Shown piece by piece: positions 45,000 through 56,825 of a stretch of 64,000 bases of DNA. Source of the stretch: Liriodendron chinense. Taxonomy: Eukaryota; Streptophyta; Magnoliopsida; Magnoliales; Magnoliaceae. Under the pieces are notes generated by a model. That model ran no database searches. It was given only the letters and a program-made list of their open reading frames with translations, and was not told the origin of the DNA. Location: NCBI GenBank assembly GCA_003013855.2, contig ML058449.1:1178001-1242000 (forward strand). The letters run 5' to 3'. Numbering within the stretch: the first letter of the stretch is position 1; every line of letters starts with the position of its first letter. The translations under genes were made by a program, and so were the position numbers.

Positions 45000-46973
45000 A
45001 ACTATGCATCAATATGGTAGATTTTGCTATGATCCTGGTTTTCTGCAATTATTATTTTTTTTTGTTGAGATTTTGCTTTCCAGTTGCCGCTTGAGGATCG
45101 GTAGAATGCCAACCCGTTATGAAAATCAGAAACCCAAAATCTGGTGTTCAACGTCCAGCAGTCATGGATCGTTGTCCTCATTAGATCCACTAAACCGCGG
45201 CGGAAGGGATACAAATCATTGACGGCTGCCAACAACGGCAGCAACCGCGATTTGGGGTTGGCGGCTTGGATTCTAGCATGCGTCCCATTCAGATTTTAAA
45301 AAAATAATAATAATAAAACTTGCAATCCGCTGCAGCCATGGACAACGACTGCAGCCATGGTTGACGACTGTCAAACCCAAAAGGCGGCACCGGCTATTGC
45401 CGCTACTATGAAAACTAGCCGTCGACCCTCGTCCACCATCGTTGTCGCCCAAAGCTATTTTCCAAACGGCTGTAGACGGCTGCGATGCTGATGCCGGATT
45501 ACCAGTTGGTGCTGGTGCTGTCGACGGTCCCCTCTTTTTCGATTTTGGTCGCCGCTGCAGCCATGAAAACCGGCAGCCATGAAAACCGGTCGCCGCTGCA
45601 ACCATGGCTAGAGCCGCTGCAGCCATGTTACCGGTCGCCAGATTTACAACAGTCAGGGTTTCTGTAGGTGTTTTAAGCGGTGGTAGAGCATGCGGCGGCT
45701 CCGGTTTCCTACTGTAGAGGAGGTCTCATGGCGGCTGCGTGTGGTTGGATGCAGATTTGGGATAGAATGGCAGTTTCCATTCCTAACGGCTAGGGTTTCA
45801 GCCGCTGGAGATGGTGAGGTTGGAGGCTAGGTTTTGACAGAGAAAAGGAAGGGGTTGGCGGGTTTTTTGGGCAAGACCTGTTGTTTTAGGTTTTTCACAA
45901 GACTTGGGCCACGAACTGGGCTCTGATCCAGCCCATAAACTAGGGCCCAATATAATCAGGCCCGGTCCAGTAGCCCCAACTTCTAGCCCGGGACGAGCGG
46001 GCTGCATCCAGCGGCCCAGTTCAGTCGATCACCCCCGGATTGACCCGTCTAACAGGGTCAGGCCCGGTCCAATGAGTCTGGCCCATAAGCGCATTTCAGG
46101 CCTATTTCAGTAGGACAGGCCCGATGGGCCCATTTCAATGAATAAAAACCGCCAGCCTGGCCTAATCCCAATTTTAGGTGGCCACTTTAATGCCCATTTT
46201 GTGCCAAACCTTGGGCCGATTACAAATTTTCTCTTTAGATATTGTGCGGCCCACTTCAGTTAGCTTGGGCTTGTTAATCTTAACCATTTAAATTGTGTAT
46301 ACTTGGGTCATTCTTTCAGTATAAGTAAAAGCCACATACACACACACACACACACACACATATATTATTGATGGTTGGTATGTTTTACTTAATGGATGGA
46401 CCAAGTAAGTCACATAAGATGGTTATTCATGGTTGAGGTTTGATTTGGCCTGAAATAGGGCCATTACCCACATGTTTAAGGCTGATATTTAGTTGTTGAC
46501 CATTAAGTGTCCAATCCAACCATCACTTTAAAATATGTTTGAGTATACGAGCAGTCAACATCAGTCATATTTAGGCCGAATCAAAACTTCTGCAGTATGG
46601 TTCGTTGTGGGCAGAACCATTAAGCAATCCTTGAGTTTGGAAGTGGGATTGGAGCTGGTTGTGTTAGCCACCAAAGTGACCTCAATTGGCAAAGATTTCT
46701 ACTTCTAGACTTCTGTATATGGAATTCAGTGACACTCCATTGTAGGATTGCATTCAGTTGCATTCATATTCAGGCGAGCGGTGGTCAGAACAAAGAAGTA
46801 TCATCGTTTGGCTAGATGTGAGCGGGATGAAGTGGTTGGTGATGGTGATATAGGTCTGAGAGATTCATTTTACCCAAAGGTGATGGGCGTCTTAGATTTA
46901 TTTCACCAACATTGGTCAGCTTCATGATTCAGTAGAGCCTCATGTATGTTATAATTTCGCCCAAAGGAGGAAT
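45000..46973 (+). other. Non-coding internal region of an unidentified retroelement
   Basis: Downstream of the primer binding site I find no gag or pol. 45240-45640 repeats a GCCGCTGCAGCCATG-type phrase several times; 45890-46140 is rich in GGCCCGGTCC motifs; a CA microsatellite lies at 46333-46360. AAAGGAGGAA at 46963-46972 followed by TGTGATGATA could be a polypurine tract and the next LTR start. If so, the element is a non-autonomous derivative with the coding region lost. The overlapping frames at 45002-45626 give low-complexity Ala-rich peptides with no domain. Confidence 0.35.
46333..46360. repeat. (CA)n microsatellite
   Basis: Dinucleotide run of about 28 bp. Confidence 0.95.
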
Positions 46974-48069
46974 TGTGATGATACGCTGGTGTGGACCCTC
47001 GCCGTTTCCGCGCTCCCACACGACGTCGTTCTCGTCCCTTCCCCTTTCAGGAAAAGAAGGAGAGGATGATGCGTGAGTGCGAAATCGTCGTTTGTGCCAC
47101 TGGCTTGCCTCGTTCTCGAGGGCTTTGTTTGGTAGTCGTGCTTAGGCTGGATGTGTTTAAGTGAATTTATATAAGACCAGAGTCGCCACTAGCCAATTAC
47201 TTCGAATCTACAGTCGGCTAGACCCCGTAGAAACGTTAGAGAAGGGGATCCGAAGATTCCTTCCTCTAAAATGACTCCTTTTGATCTGCGGCCAAAGATT
47301 CAAGGTAAGGGATCACGGTTACAGGGTGGGAAGAGGTTAAGCACCCCACACACTGCCCGTACCGAAGTACGGTCTCTACTTCATAGAATCGATCGAATAC
47401 TTGAAAGTCTAGTTTAATCCTCATATATTCTCATGGATGACATGATGCATGAATGCGGGTTTGAACAGTAAGAGTTTCTGATGGGCAGAGTCCAACAACG
47501 GGCAAGCCCAGAGCATACGCTCGAACTGACAGGTGCTTAATTTAAGACATATGCAGTGTACTTGAAGAATCAAGGTGCTTGCAGTGAAGCAGGGGGGTTG
47601 GAAGAAAAGTAAATGTTGCACTTATGCTAGATGCAAATGAGATGATGCTGGAAAAGAGTAGCTGGGTGGACGGAGGTGTCGCAAGGATTGGCTTCGAGTG
47701 GCTGGATCAAGACTTGGATGGCTTGGGAGGCTTGGATCAGTGGTCAGGCTAGGCTGGACCAGGGCTAGACTCTCCTCACTCGGGCTCTCCTTGGTGGAAA
47801 AATGGGCTAAGGGGTGGAGAAGGGCTCAGACGGACGATCGCTGGACTGGGCAGATTGGTGGTTTGAAATGAGAAGGGGAGGGGGGTATTTATAGCAGCGA
47901 GCAGTGGTAGAGCTCGTAATTTATTTTGGGCGGCCTGCTATGGGCCGCCCGTACGGCCGTTCCTCGATTTCCAGCGAGGTACGGTCGCACCCTCGGGGCT
48001 GCTGCTTGACTTGCTGGGTTGACTCAGTGAGTTGACTCAGCGGGTCGACTCGGTGGTTTGACTCAGCGG
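46974..48069 (+). mobile_element. Tat/Ogre-like LTR-retrotransposon block (upstream of Athila insertion)
   Basis: GAGTCGCCACTAGCC (about 47172), GACCCCGTAGAAACGTTAG, TTCAAGGTAAGGGATCACGG and GTACCGAAGTACGGTCTC follow the order known from Tat/Ogre LTR and leader regions (AGTCGCCACTTA... AAGGTAAGGGTTACGGTTAC... CGTACGAAGTACGG). No ORF. It ends in a TTGACTC minisatellite, where the Athila element has inserted, and resumes at 58435. The family assignment rests on these phrases, from memory. Confidence 0.5.
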
Positions 48070-48074
48070 GTTGA
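48007..48074. repeat. TTGACTC minisatellite, left part
   Basis: Five units of about 14 bp close to GGGTTGACTCAGCG. The array is split by the Athila insertion and continues at 58430. Every unit contains TTGACT, which matches the core of the W-box bound by WRKY factors; whether it is bound is unknown. Confidence 0.85.
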
Positions 48075-49678
48075 TGTTGAGCTCTTAATTGTGCATATTC
48101 TAACCCCAGTTCATCACTCATTGTGCAAGGTTTGTATGGTTTGTAAGCTAATCCAATGCATGTTTTGTGATTACAGGATTGAGGGTGGACTCTACTCAAT
48201 TGAAGACATAAAGAGCTCACTTGGGATCATTCTAATGGAGATTACTTGAGGACCAAAGAAGAAAAGAAGAGAGAAAGCGAAAGAAAGAAGCAAGGAAAGA
48301 AAGAAAAGGAAGAAATGAAGGAGTATGAAGACTGTCGACCGGTCATGACCAGTCGGCCAAGGAAGCCAGACCGGTCAGCGACCGGTCAGCCATGGTACTG
48401 AAGAACAAATAAAGGTGACCGACCAGTCTTGACCGGTCGGCTACAGCTGCTGGAGGTCTACTGAAGACGTCCGACCGGTCATGACCGGTCGGACAAGGTT
48501 GCTGGAATGTTAATATACACGTCTGACCGGTCTTGACCAGTCGGATGTGCTTGCTGGAGTATTTTCACTTGAGGCCGACCGGTCATGACCGGTCGGCCAT
48601 GCGTACTGAGTTAGAACTTTCTAATTTCTTCCCGAAATTCTGTGCGCTGCGTAAGTGTTACGCAAATTTCTGATTCTTCCGACGTTGTGGAGCCTCCAGA
48701 CTATAAGAGGACACCTAGGGATCGTTCCTAGGGTATCCTAGAAGGGTGCAAGCGAGGTTGGAGGCTGTGGAAGTGAAGATTGGAGTTTCACAACTCCTTT
48801 TGGTTTGCTTTGCTGTTTTCATGCTTTTTGTAGTTGTTTCATGTTTCTTTGGATCATGAGCAGCTAAACCTCTTAGCTAGGGCTAAGAGGTGAAGCTTGT
48901 AGTGAATCCAAGATGTTTTAATTCGTAGTTAAGTGGTTTTAGTTTGGAATTCATGATTATGAACTAAGGTTTGAAGTTTATACAAGTTTTTAAGTAATTT
49001 TTCTTAGTCTTGTGATGACTCATGGATGTTTGGATGAATTACTTATCTTCTTAATTTGTTTGCAACGGTATAGACCTGTATGATCTGAGGAATCGGAGTG
49101 CGCTCTAGTACTAAGCTCTTCATAAAGGGACTTCAGGCCAAAGTTCTATTTTAGTTGATTTTCTGGAATATGTAAGGACTGTGCTGGTGATTTGAATCTA
49201 GTTCAAATCCTAATCTAGCCTTGTCTTGTGAGAGGACTTGGGGATGGTTATGATTGAGAACTGGACCTATAGGAAAGGGGAATGACCTATGCAATTGAGC
49301 ATGCTCAGCTCAGCCTAGATTGAGTGGATCTTATGCATAGAACTTACATATTACAGACTGTTTGGTTTAACAGTTCTATCATCCGACTGGACGGACAGGA
49401 ATGTCGATTCTAGTTGAGAGAATAAGAAACCACAGCGGATTGAACATCAAGGATTGCTACAAGTGGATCCTTGAAACCCTAGTACCCTCTTATAATTAAT
49501 TACTCTCGATTTAATTCAGCTTTTGTTACTCACATCAACTTTATACAACAATCTGATTAGTAGACTTCAATAGACAGTTGTTGATGAATTTGTGAGATCC
49601 TACATAGTCCCTGTGGATCGACCTCGGTCTTACCGAGTTTATTACTACATCGCAACCCTACACTTGGGGAAGCGAACA
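48075..49678 (+). repeat. 5' LTR of the Athila-like element
   Basis: 1604 bp, same length as the 3' LTR. It holds an array of six CCGACCGGTC-type palindromes (48333-48600), then a sequence AGACTATAAGAGGACACC (about 48698) that could serve as the TATA box, followed by a transcribed leader. Compared with the 3' LTR, several palindromes here are damaged by CpG transitions (GACCGGTC to GACCAGTC). The 63-codon frame at 48058-48249 is in LTR sequence and is repeated in the 3' LTR; it is not a gene. Confidence 0.95.
48333..48600. repeat. Palindrome array GACCGGTC-N2-GACCGGTC in 5' LTR
   Basis: Six sites of the type CCGACCGGTCATGACCGGTC, at about 48337, 48371, 48422, 48473, 48523 and 48578. Spacing is 34-55 bp. 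The 8-bp core GACCGGTC is itself a palindrome, doubled across AT, TT or AGC-type spacers. The array repeats at 57084-57350 in the 3' LTR. It lies upstream of the presumed TATA box and so is a candidate enhancer. Confidence 0.9.
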
Positions 49679-49684
49679 AGTTTT

Positions 49685-49702
49685 TGGCGCCGTTGCCGGG
49701 GA
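49685..49702 (+). promoter_or_regulatory. Primer binding site, tRNA-Asp type
   Basis: TGGCGCCGTTGCCGGGGA, six bases after the LTR end. It is complementary to the 3' end of plant tRNA-Asp and is the primer site known for Athila and related elements; minus-strand DNA synthesis would begin here. Confidence 0.9.
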
Positions 49703-50249
49703 TTTTTGACGGTTTTCGCAAATTTCTGAAATTAGTATCTATTTATGATTTTTTTTAGGATTTTAGGACTAACTTAGTTTATTTATTTGATTTTTCTTTT
49801 CAGGGATTTCTAGGAAGATGAAGAAGATATAAGATTTTCAAGTGCGAATCAGGTTCTATCTTTCTAAACCTTACTCTTCTCCTTCTCCTATCTATTCCTA
49901 TCTTATTCATCTTCTGTAGAGTGGGTGGAGACTCCTTTTGGATCTCTAAAAGGTCGGCCTTTTTGCCACCTGGATTCCTATTGGTCGGCTCTGCCGCCTT
50001 GGATCACCTTGTGCTCAGGGATTTCTTTTCTCATCTCTACTCCTCTTTCTCCTTTTTCTGCACTTTTTCTCAAAAGATTCAAAGAGTGGGTGGGGTGTTC
50101 TCTGAACCCCTATTGACCAGGAGAAATCGGTCTCTATCTTTGTTTCTGGCCTAGCCATTGCAAGACACCTTGTGCTTCGGTCTTAGAGAAGAGTAAAGAA
50201 AAAGAAGGAAGAATTCTTTTTCCTTTGTGTTTCTTATTTTTGGTTTTGC
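49703..50249 (+). other. Untranslated leader of the Athila-like element
   Basis: About 550 bp between the primer binding site and gag. Short overlapping frames at 49921-50154 have no family match. No splice or packaging signal can be claimed from sequence alone. Confidence 0.6.
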
Positions 50250-51146
50250 ATGCCACATTGGGCTAGGGATTCCAATAACCGACTCATAAGTGAAGGGGGG
50301 ATAGTAGAAGGCATTGATAGAGAGCCACGTGTTAGGAGACATCTAGATTCTCCAATTTTATCTGAAAGTCTGGCTGCAAATCAACCTAACCCGGTTCAAA
50401 ATCAAACTGAAACAGGGGAGAATGTGGTTGAGAATGTTCCCCGACCTAGGACTTTACGTGATTTCTTGCAACCTGCAAGAACGAGCACTCCCTCATGCAT
50501 AATATTTCCACCAAATGCAGGGAATGTGGATTTGAAACCGAGAGTGATCAATCTTCTCCCTAAATTCCATGGTTTAGACAGTGAAAGTGCCTATCAACAC
50601 CTTAGGGAGTTTGATGAGGTAATTACCACCATGCACTTTGCAAATGTGACTGAAGATGTAGTAAGACTTAAATTCTTCCCTTTCACTCTTAAGGATAAAG
50701 CCAAGGGTTGGCTTTATGCATTGAGGCCAAGATCAATTGGGTCATGGAATGATATGCACAGAGAATTTATAAAAAAATTCTTCCCTACTCACAAAACGAA
50801 CATGCTTAAGCGCCTTATTATGAACTTTGCCCAAAAGGAGGATGAAACCTTTTCCCAATGTTGGGAGAGATTCAAGGACCTATTAAACGCATGCCCACAT
50901 CATGGCTATGAAAATTGGCGGATTATAAGTTTTTTCTATGAAGGACTGATTCCATCCATGCGCCAATTTATAGAGATGATGTGTAATGGGGAGTTCATGA
51001 ATAAGGAAGATGATGAAGCATGGGATTATCTGGAAGAATTGGCTGAAAGTGCACAATCTTGGGACACATCTAAACCAACAATTCCAAGATTGGCCAACAA
51101 AAGGAAAAGGGAGGAATGTATGTCTTATCAGAAGAAGATAGCATAA
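50250..51146 (+). pseudogene. gag: Athila-like gag, N-terminal part, frameshifted
   Basis: This frame encodes 298 residues of Gag, the structural shell protein. Residues about 95-270 form the Retrotrans_gag domain: LLPKFHGLDSESAYQHLREF, KDKAKGWLYALRP, WNDMHREFIKKFFP, QKEDETFSQCWERFKDLLNACP and IISFFYEGLIPSMRQFIEMM. The start chosen is the first ATG after the leader, followed by a variable N-terminus. The natural sequence continues in another frame: near 51112 one base appears to be missing, so this frame runs out after KREECMSYQKKIA, while the expected continuation (MYVLSEEDSINARLASLTRKVEAM) is in the frame that overlaps from 51116. The overlap is therefore a lesion, not a programmed frameshift: there is no slippery site that I recognise, and relatives keep gag and pol in one frame. 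Confident for the family. Confidence 0.9.
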
Positions 51147-54100
51147 ATGCACGGTTGGCTAGCCTTACAAGAAAGGTCGAAGCCATGGAATTAAGGAAAG
51201 GAGATACAATCAACTCCACTGACGTTGAAACTGTTTGTGGAATTTGTGCTGGAAATCAACATGCTACACCAGATTGTCCCACAATTTCAGCAGTCCAAGG
51301 CATCTTACAAGAACAAACGAATGCCATAAACAGTTATCAACAACAATATGGTGCTCCAAACTCAAACACGTTTAATCCTAATTGGAAGAACCATCCCAAC
51401 TTCAGTTGGAGGAATGGGCCCAATGCAAATGCAAACAACACTCCAAAAGTATCACTAGAAGAGATGTTGGGTGCATTCGTATCGGTCCAGAATGAGTATA
51501 ACAAGATAAATTCTCTAAAAATAGATGGGTTCATGCAAGAGCAATTGAAATTCAATCAAAACTCAAACCAAGCCATCAATGAATTGAAAACATCTTTGGC
51601 TAGAGTTGAAGCTCACCTTAGTGTTAGAGAGAAGGGCACACTCCCTGCCCAACCTCTTCCTAACCCAAGGACCCAATATGAGATACAAGATGCAAGCTCA
51701 TCCTCTCACCATACGGAACATGTCCAAGCTATCACCACTTTGAGAAGTGGGAAAGAAATTGATAAATCTAGTCCGGTGAAGGCCCCAAAGCCTAAGGATC
51801 CGGAAATTCCCAAAGAGGATGATAGCCCAAACAATATTCCACAAGAGAAAGAACCGGAAAGACAATACAAGCCGGTTGCCCCATTTCCACAAAGGTTGAT
51901 TTCACCAAAACCTTTAGATAAAAATCTGGAGATTCTGAAAATTTTCAAGCAGGTGAAGATCAACATCCCGCTGTTGGATGCAATAAAACAAATACCATCT
52001 TATGCCAAATTTCTAAAGGAATTGTGTACAGTCAAAAGGAAACACAATGTCCACAACAAAGTTCTTTTGGCTGAGAATTTGAGCGCCATCATCAAACAAG
52101 AGGTGCCCCAAAAATACAAGGATCCAGGTAGTCCAACCATCTCATGCATCATAGGAGACTACCAGATCAAACAAGCCCTACTCGACTTGGGGGCAAGTGT
52201 GAATCTCATTCCATATTCGGTCTACGAACAACTTGGGTTAGGTGAATTGAAACCCACCAAAACCACACTTCAACTTGCTGATAGATCCATTCGGATACCG
52301 AGAGGAATGATAGAGGATGTTCTAGTCCAAGTTGATAAATTCTATTACCCAGTAGATTTTATTGTCTTGGACACACATCCTGCGATAGGCACCGGTGCTC
52401 AAATTCCCGTCATTCTTGGACGACCGTTTCTAGCTACTTCAAATGCCATTATCAATTGTAGAAACGGACTTGTACAAATGTCCTTTGGAAATATGACCCT
52501 TGAGCTTAACATATTTGATTTATGCAAACAACCACGGGAGGTTGATGATGATGTCCACGAGTTAAACATGATTGAATCATTCGTGGAGGATACAATCCCC
52601 TTGTCACTATTTTTCGACCCTTTGGAGGCATGTGTGGCCCATCTTCATAAGATGAATGATGACACAACACAAGAGATGGATGCCATTCTAGATGTGATGC
52701 TAGTGCTTGAGAATAAAAGATGGAGGGCCCCAATTGAACCTTTGCCTATAAATGAGAACAAGGCCCTCCCATCCAACATTAAGGCACCAAAACTCGACCT
52801 AAAACCATTGCCAAGTGAGCTAAAATATGTTTATTTAGGTCGAGATGAGACATATCCAGTGGTGATTTCTTCCCACTTGGATGAGGAACAAGAGAGTAGG
52901 CTAATAGCCACTCTATTAGAGCACAAGAGTGCCATTGGATGGACAATTGCGGATCTCAAAGGCATAGACCCACTGATTTGCACTCACCGCATACACCTTG
53001 AGGAAAATGCAAAGACATCCCGGCAACCACAAAGACGATTAAATCCAAACATGAAGGATGTGGTTAAGGCCGAAGTGGTGAAACTATTGGATGTAGGTAT
53101 CATTTACCCGATATCCGATAGCCAATGGGTGAGCCCAACTCAAGTGGTGCCTAAGAAATCCGGAATAACCATCGTAGCCAATGCCAATAATGAACTCGTA
53201 CCAACTAGAGTCACTACCGGTTGGAGAATGTGCATTGACTACAGGAAGCTAAACACTGTCACGAGGAAAGACCACTTTCCCCTACCGTTTGTTGATCAGA
53301 TTTTAGAACGGTTGGCGGGTCATTCCCACTTTTACTTCCTTGATGGCTATTCAGGGTACAACCAAATAGAAATTGCCTGTGAAGACCAAGAAAAGACTAC
53401 ATTCACATGTCCATTCGGCACTTTCGCCTATCGACGGATGCCGTTTGGACTATGTAATGCCCCTGCCACATTTCAGCGTTGTATGATGAGCATCTTTTCT
53501 GACATGGTGGGGACCATTCTCGAAGTCTTCATGGATGATTTTTCCGTATTCGGTTGTAGCTTTGATGAGTGCCTTGAGCACTTGAAATCTGTGCTAAAAA
53601 GATATGAAGAGAAGAACCTTGTGCTCAATTGGGAAAAGTGTCACTTCATGGTTCAAAAGGGAATTGTACTTGGTCACATCGTTTCACAAAATGGAATTGA
53701 GGTGGACAAGGCGAAAATTGATCTTATCTCTAACCTCCCACCACCCAAAAGCATACGAGATATACGGTCCTTTTTAGGACACGCAGGATTTTACAGAAGG
53801 TTCATAAAGGATTTCAGTTCACTCTCTCGCCCTTTATGTAACCTACTTCAAAAGGAAAATTCATTCGAGTGGAATGAAGAATGTCAAAAGGCCTTTACCA
53901 CCCTTAAAGGTATGTTGACATGTGCCCCAATAATGCAACCACCTGATTGGAGCCTTCCTTTTGAAATTATGTGCGATGCTAGCGACTATGCTATTGGGGC
54001 TGTGTTAGGCCAAAGAAAAGATAAAAAGCCATGTGTCATCTACTATGCAAGTAGAACCCTAAACTCAGCCCAGGCAAACTACACCACTACTGAAAAGGAA

Positions 54101-54505
54101 CTTTTAGCCGTAGTTTTTGCCTTGGAGAAGTTTAGATCCTACTTGATTGGATCCAAGATCATTGTATTCACTGACCATGCCGCGCTTAAGTATCTTCTCT
54201 CTAAGAAGGATGCTAAACCACGGTTATTAAGATGGATCCTCCTACTCCAAGAATTCGACTTAGAAATACGTGATAAGAAAGGAGTAGAGAATGTAGTAGC
54301 TGACCACCTCTCTCGACTTGTCCTCACCGATTCCCCTGAAACGACTGCAATCAATGACATGTTCCCTGATGAACAACTTTTTGCTGTTTCCCAATTGCCA
54401 TGGTATGCGGACATTGCTAATTATCTTGCTACAGGTACAATTCCTACATATTGGAAAAAGCAAGATAAAGATAGATTCTTCTCGGAGGTACGGAAATTCC
54501 TATAG
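51116..54505 (+). pseudogene. pol: Athila-like gag C-terminus and pol: protease, RT, RNase H; ends at a nonsense codon
   Basis: 1129 residues in one frame. Residues 41-55 are a Gag zinc knuckle, CGICAGNQHATPDC (CX2CX4HX4C). Around 355-385 is the aspartic protease, LLDLGASVNLIPYSVYEQLG (catalytic D-x-G-A). Reverse transcriptase spans about 650-890: WRMCIDYRKLN, PLPFVDQILERLAG, YSGYNQIEIACEDQEKT, TFAYRRMPFGLCNAPATFQRCM, and the active site FMDDFSVFG at about 804. RNase H follows: LPFEIMCDASDYAIGAVLGQ at about 953, TTEKELLAVVFALEKFRSYL at about 990 and the TDHAALKYLL region, ending VADHLSRL. The frame stops at TAG 54503-54505 in a place where relatives have Trp, so TGG to TAG is likely. The next frame continues in phase. 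The M at 51116 is not the real start; it is internal to gag. Confidence 0.95.
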
Positions 54506-55695
54506 GACGACCCATACTTGTTCAAGTATTGTCCCGATCAAATCATAAGGAGATGTGTCCCAGATGATGAGCAACAAAGTATCATCTCCTTCTGTCATTC
54601 TCAAGCATGTGGTGGCCACTTTTCGGCTAAAAAGACCACAACGAAAATTCTGCAATGTGGGTTTTATTGGCCCACCATGTTCAAAGACACACATGAGTTT
54701 TGCAAAGCATGCGAACCTTGTCAGAAATTAGGAGGAATCTCCCGTAGAAATATGATGCCACTCAATCCCATCTTAATTATCGAAATTTTTGATTGTTGGG
54801 GCATCGATTTCATGGGCCCATTCCCATCTTCTTTTGGAAACTTATACATCTTGCTTGCCGTTAATTATGTTTCCAAATGGGTCGAGGCCATCCCTTGCCG
54901 GAACAATGACCATAAAACGGTCATTCGATTTTTAAAAGAAAATATTCTTTCCCGGTTTGGAACGCCTCGAGTCATCATAAGTGATGGAGGGTCTCACTTT
55001 TGCAATCGCCCTTTTGAAGCCTTAATGAAGAAATATGGCGTAACGCACAAAGTGAGCACTCCCTATCACCCACAAACTAGTGGACAAGCTGAGATATCCA
55101 ATAGGGAGATTAAACACATTTTAGAGAAAACGGTGAATCCCGATCGCAAGGATTGGTCACTTCGACTTACCGATGCGCTTTGGGCTTACCGTACTGCCTT
55201 TAAAACCCCTATTGGAATGTCTCCCTATAGACTTGTCTATGGGAAGGCTTGTCACTTGCCTGTGGAGTTGGAACATAAGGCGTATTGGGCTATTAAGAAG
55301 ATGAATTTCAATTCTGACAAGGCAAGCTCGTTACGCAAACTACAATTGAATGAACTTGCAGAAATCCGGAATGAAGCTTATGAAAATGCGAGAATTTACA
55401 AGGACAAGATGAAGATATTCCATGATAAGAATATTCTTCGCAAGACATTCACGATCAACCAAAAAGTCCTCATGTATAATTCTCGCTTACATTTATTTTC
55501 GGGAAAACTGAGATCTCGATGGACCGGTCCCTACATTGTGCAAACGGTTTATCCATATGGGCTGTCGAGCTGTTGAATCCGAGGAACGGCAACATTTTTA
55601 AAGCAAATGAGCAGCGATTAAAGCCGTTCTTTGAGAAATTCCCTTCAGAAGGTATGTCCATACCTCTGAATGATCCTGTGTATCAGGATGATTGA
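54506..55695 (+). pseudogene. pol: Athila-like integrase, in phase after the nonsense codon, C-terminal frameshift
   Basis: Directly in phase with the upstream frame, starting DDPYLFKYCPDQIIRRCVPD. The zinc-binding HHCC domain is SFCHSQACGGHFSAKKT...CKACEPCQ. The catalytic core DDE is visible as DCWGIDFMGPFPSS (D1), RVIISDGGSHFCNRPF (D2) and HPQTSGQAEISNREIKHILEK (E). The GPY-type C-terminal module starts RWTGPYIVQTVYPYG. At about 55558 one G is missing (TATGGGCTG where relatives suggest four Gs), so the frame ends early at 55576; the remaining LLNPRNGNIF, then QRLKPFFEKFP continue in another frame to the stop at 55693-55695. No chromodomain follows, as expected for Athila. Would have cut target DNA and joined the element ends in the nucleus. 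Confidence 0.95.
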
Positions 55696-56813
55696 TCTCC
55701 TAGTCTGATGGAGGTATAGAATAGTTAGGATTAGGAGTTTACTGCTTTTACTTTCTTTTTCATAGGTTTGTTAGAAGGAGGAAGATTCCCACTTTTCACT
55801 CTCTCAGGTACTATTATTCCTCACTCCCTTTTTATTTTCAAATTGCTCTCATGTTTTGTTCATTGCACATCTTTTACATTGAGGACAATGCAAGATTTGG
55901 TTGGGGGGTGTAGGATTACTTGGATGAATCCAGCGATTTGCAACATTTCAAGCAATCATGTGGAAATTTTTTCGATTTTTTAAAAATTTGAAACTCTTTT
56001 GGAAAACACCGGTTCTATGCATTCGAGTTGATATGAGCATAAGAGGAGGAGATATGAAGTGTATAGGGCTGGATATCTGGAATTCCCCATAGCATAATGG
56101 TCTTTATATGTGAACTCCCCTATTTTGTGATTGATAGAAAATCTGAACACTTTTACACCTAGCTCACATTACACGATTTTCATGAGTTGATGGGATTATG
56201 TGATTTATGGATTAGCTAGACTTTGAATTAAGGTATTGAGAAATCAGGCCGGGGTACTTTGTCCATCCTTGTCCATGGGAAAATAATGAAAGATATGGAT
56301 TTTTAAAAATCCTATCTAATTTAAAAGGAAAAGGAAGGATGAAATTGGGAATGTGGAAAAACGATGGAAAATTCTGATTAGGGCTACCTACTACCAACCG
56401 GGGGATGGTCTACCCGTAACCAAAGCCGAAAATGGGACGTAGTGTGAAAGTCGTCGGAAGGACGGTAAGGCAAATTCCTGTCATTGGCTTGATGTGGCTC
56501 TATGTACCTTGAGTTCTATAGTCTAGTTGATCTATAAAGAAGGTAATCCTAGAAACTCGTGGAATGAATTTTCACTACCCACACTAGGTTGGATTTGTTC
56601 AAGTCCCTCTATTTATCAACCAATCAGTGGGAATCTCATATGAATGCCTATTATGTCTTGAGGATTTACGGTTCCAACCTTTGACGCCTAATCTTTCTGA
56701 ATCTTACACTTATGAACCTTGGAATGTATAGAAGGATGGTTTCTGAAAGAGAGTTGAGTTTTGAAGAATGAGATTAGCTTCACGCATGTTTTGCTCGGGA
56801 CTAGCAAAATGCT
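55696..56813 (+). other. Post-pol spacer, no env-like ORF
   Basis: About 1.1 kb without a coding frame above 79 codons. Many Athila elements carry an env-like ORF here; none is recognisable. At 55876-55911 the phrase CATTGAGGACAATGC leads into GGTTGGGGGGTGT, the same 13-mer that precedes the 3' LTR. Confidence 0.75.
55899..55911 (+). promoter_or_regulatory. Internal second polypurine-like tract
   Basis: GGTTGGGGGGTGT, identical to the tract at 56814-56826 that primes at the 3' LTR. Its place about 200 bp after pol suggests a second plus-strand priming site or the left end of a former env region. Function is inferred only from identity. Confidence 0.45.
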
Positions 56814-56825
56814 GGTTGGGGGGTG
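56814..56825 (+). promoter_or_regulatory. Polypurine tract of the Athila-like element
   Basis: GGTTGGGGGGTG directly abutting the TG start of the 3' LTR at 56826. It is G-rich with T interruptions rather than a pure purine run, which is usual for Athila. Confidence 0.75.

Noticed and set aside
45002..45626. Ala-rich frames on both strands
   Set aside because: Low-complexity GCCGCTGCAGCC repeats; no domain.
48058..48249. 63-codon frame repeated at 56761-57000
   Set aside because: Repetition is explained by the two LTRs.
51116..51146. Programmed frameshift between gag and pol
   Set aside because: The overlap falls inside gag, before the zinc knuckle, and is better explained by loss of one base.
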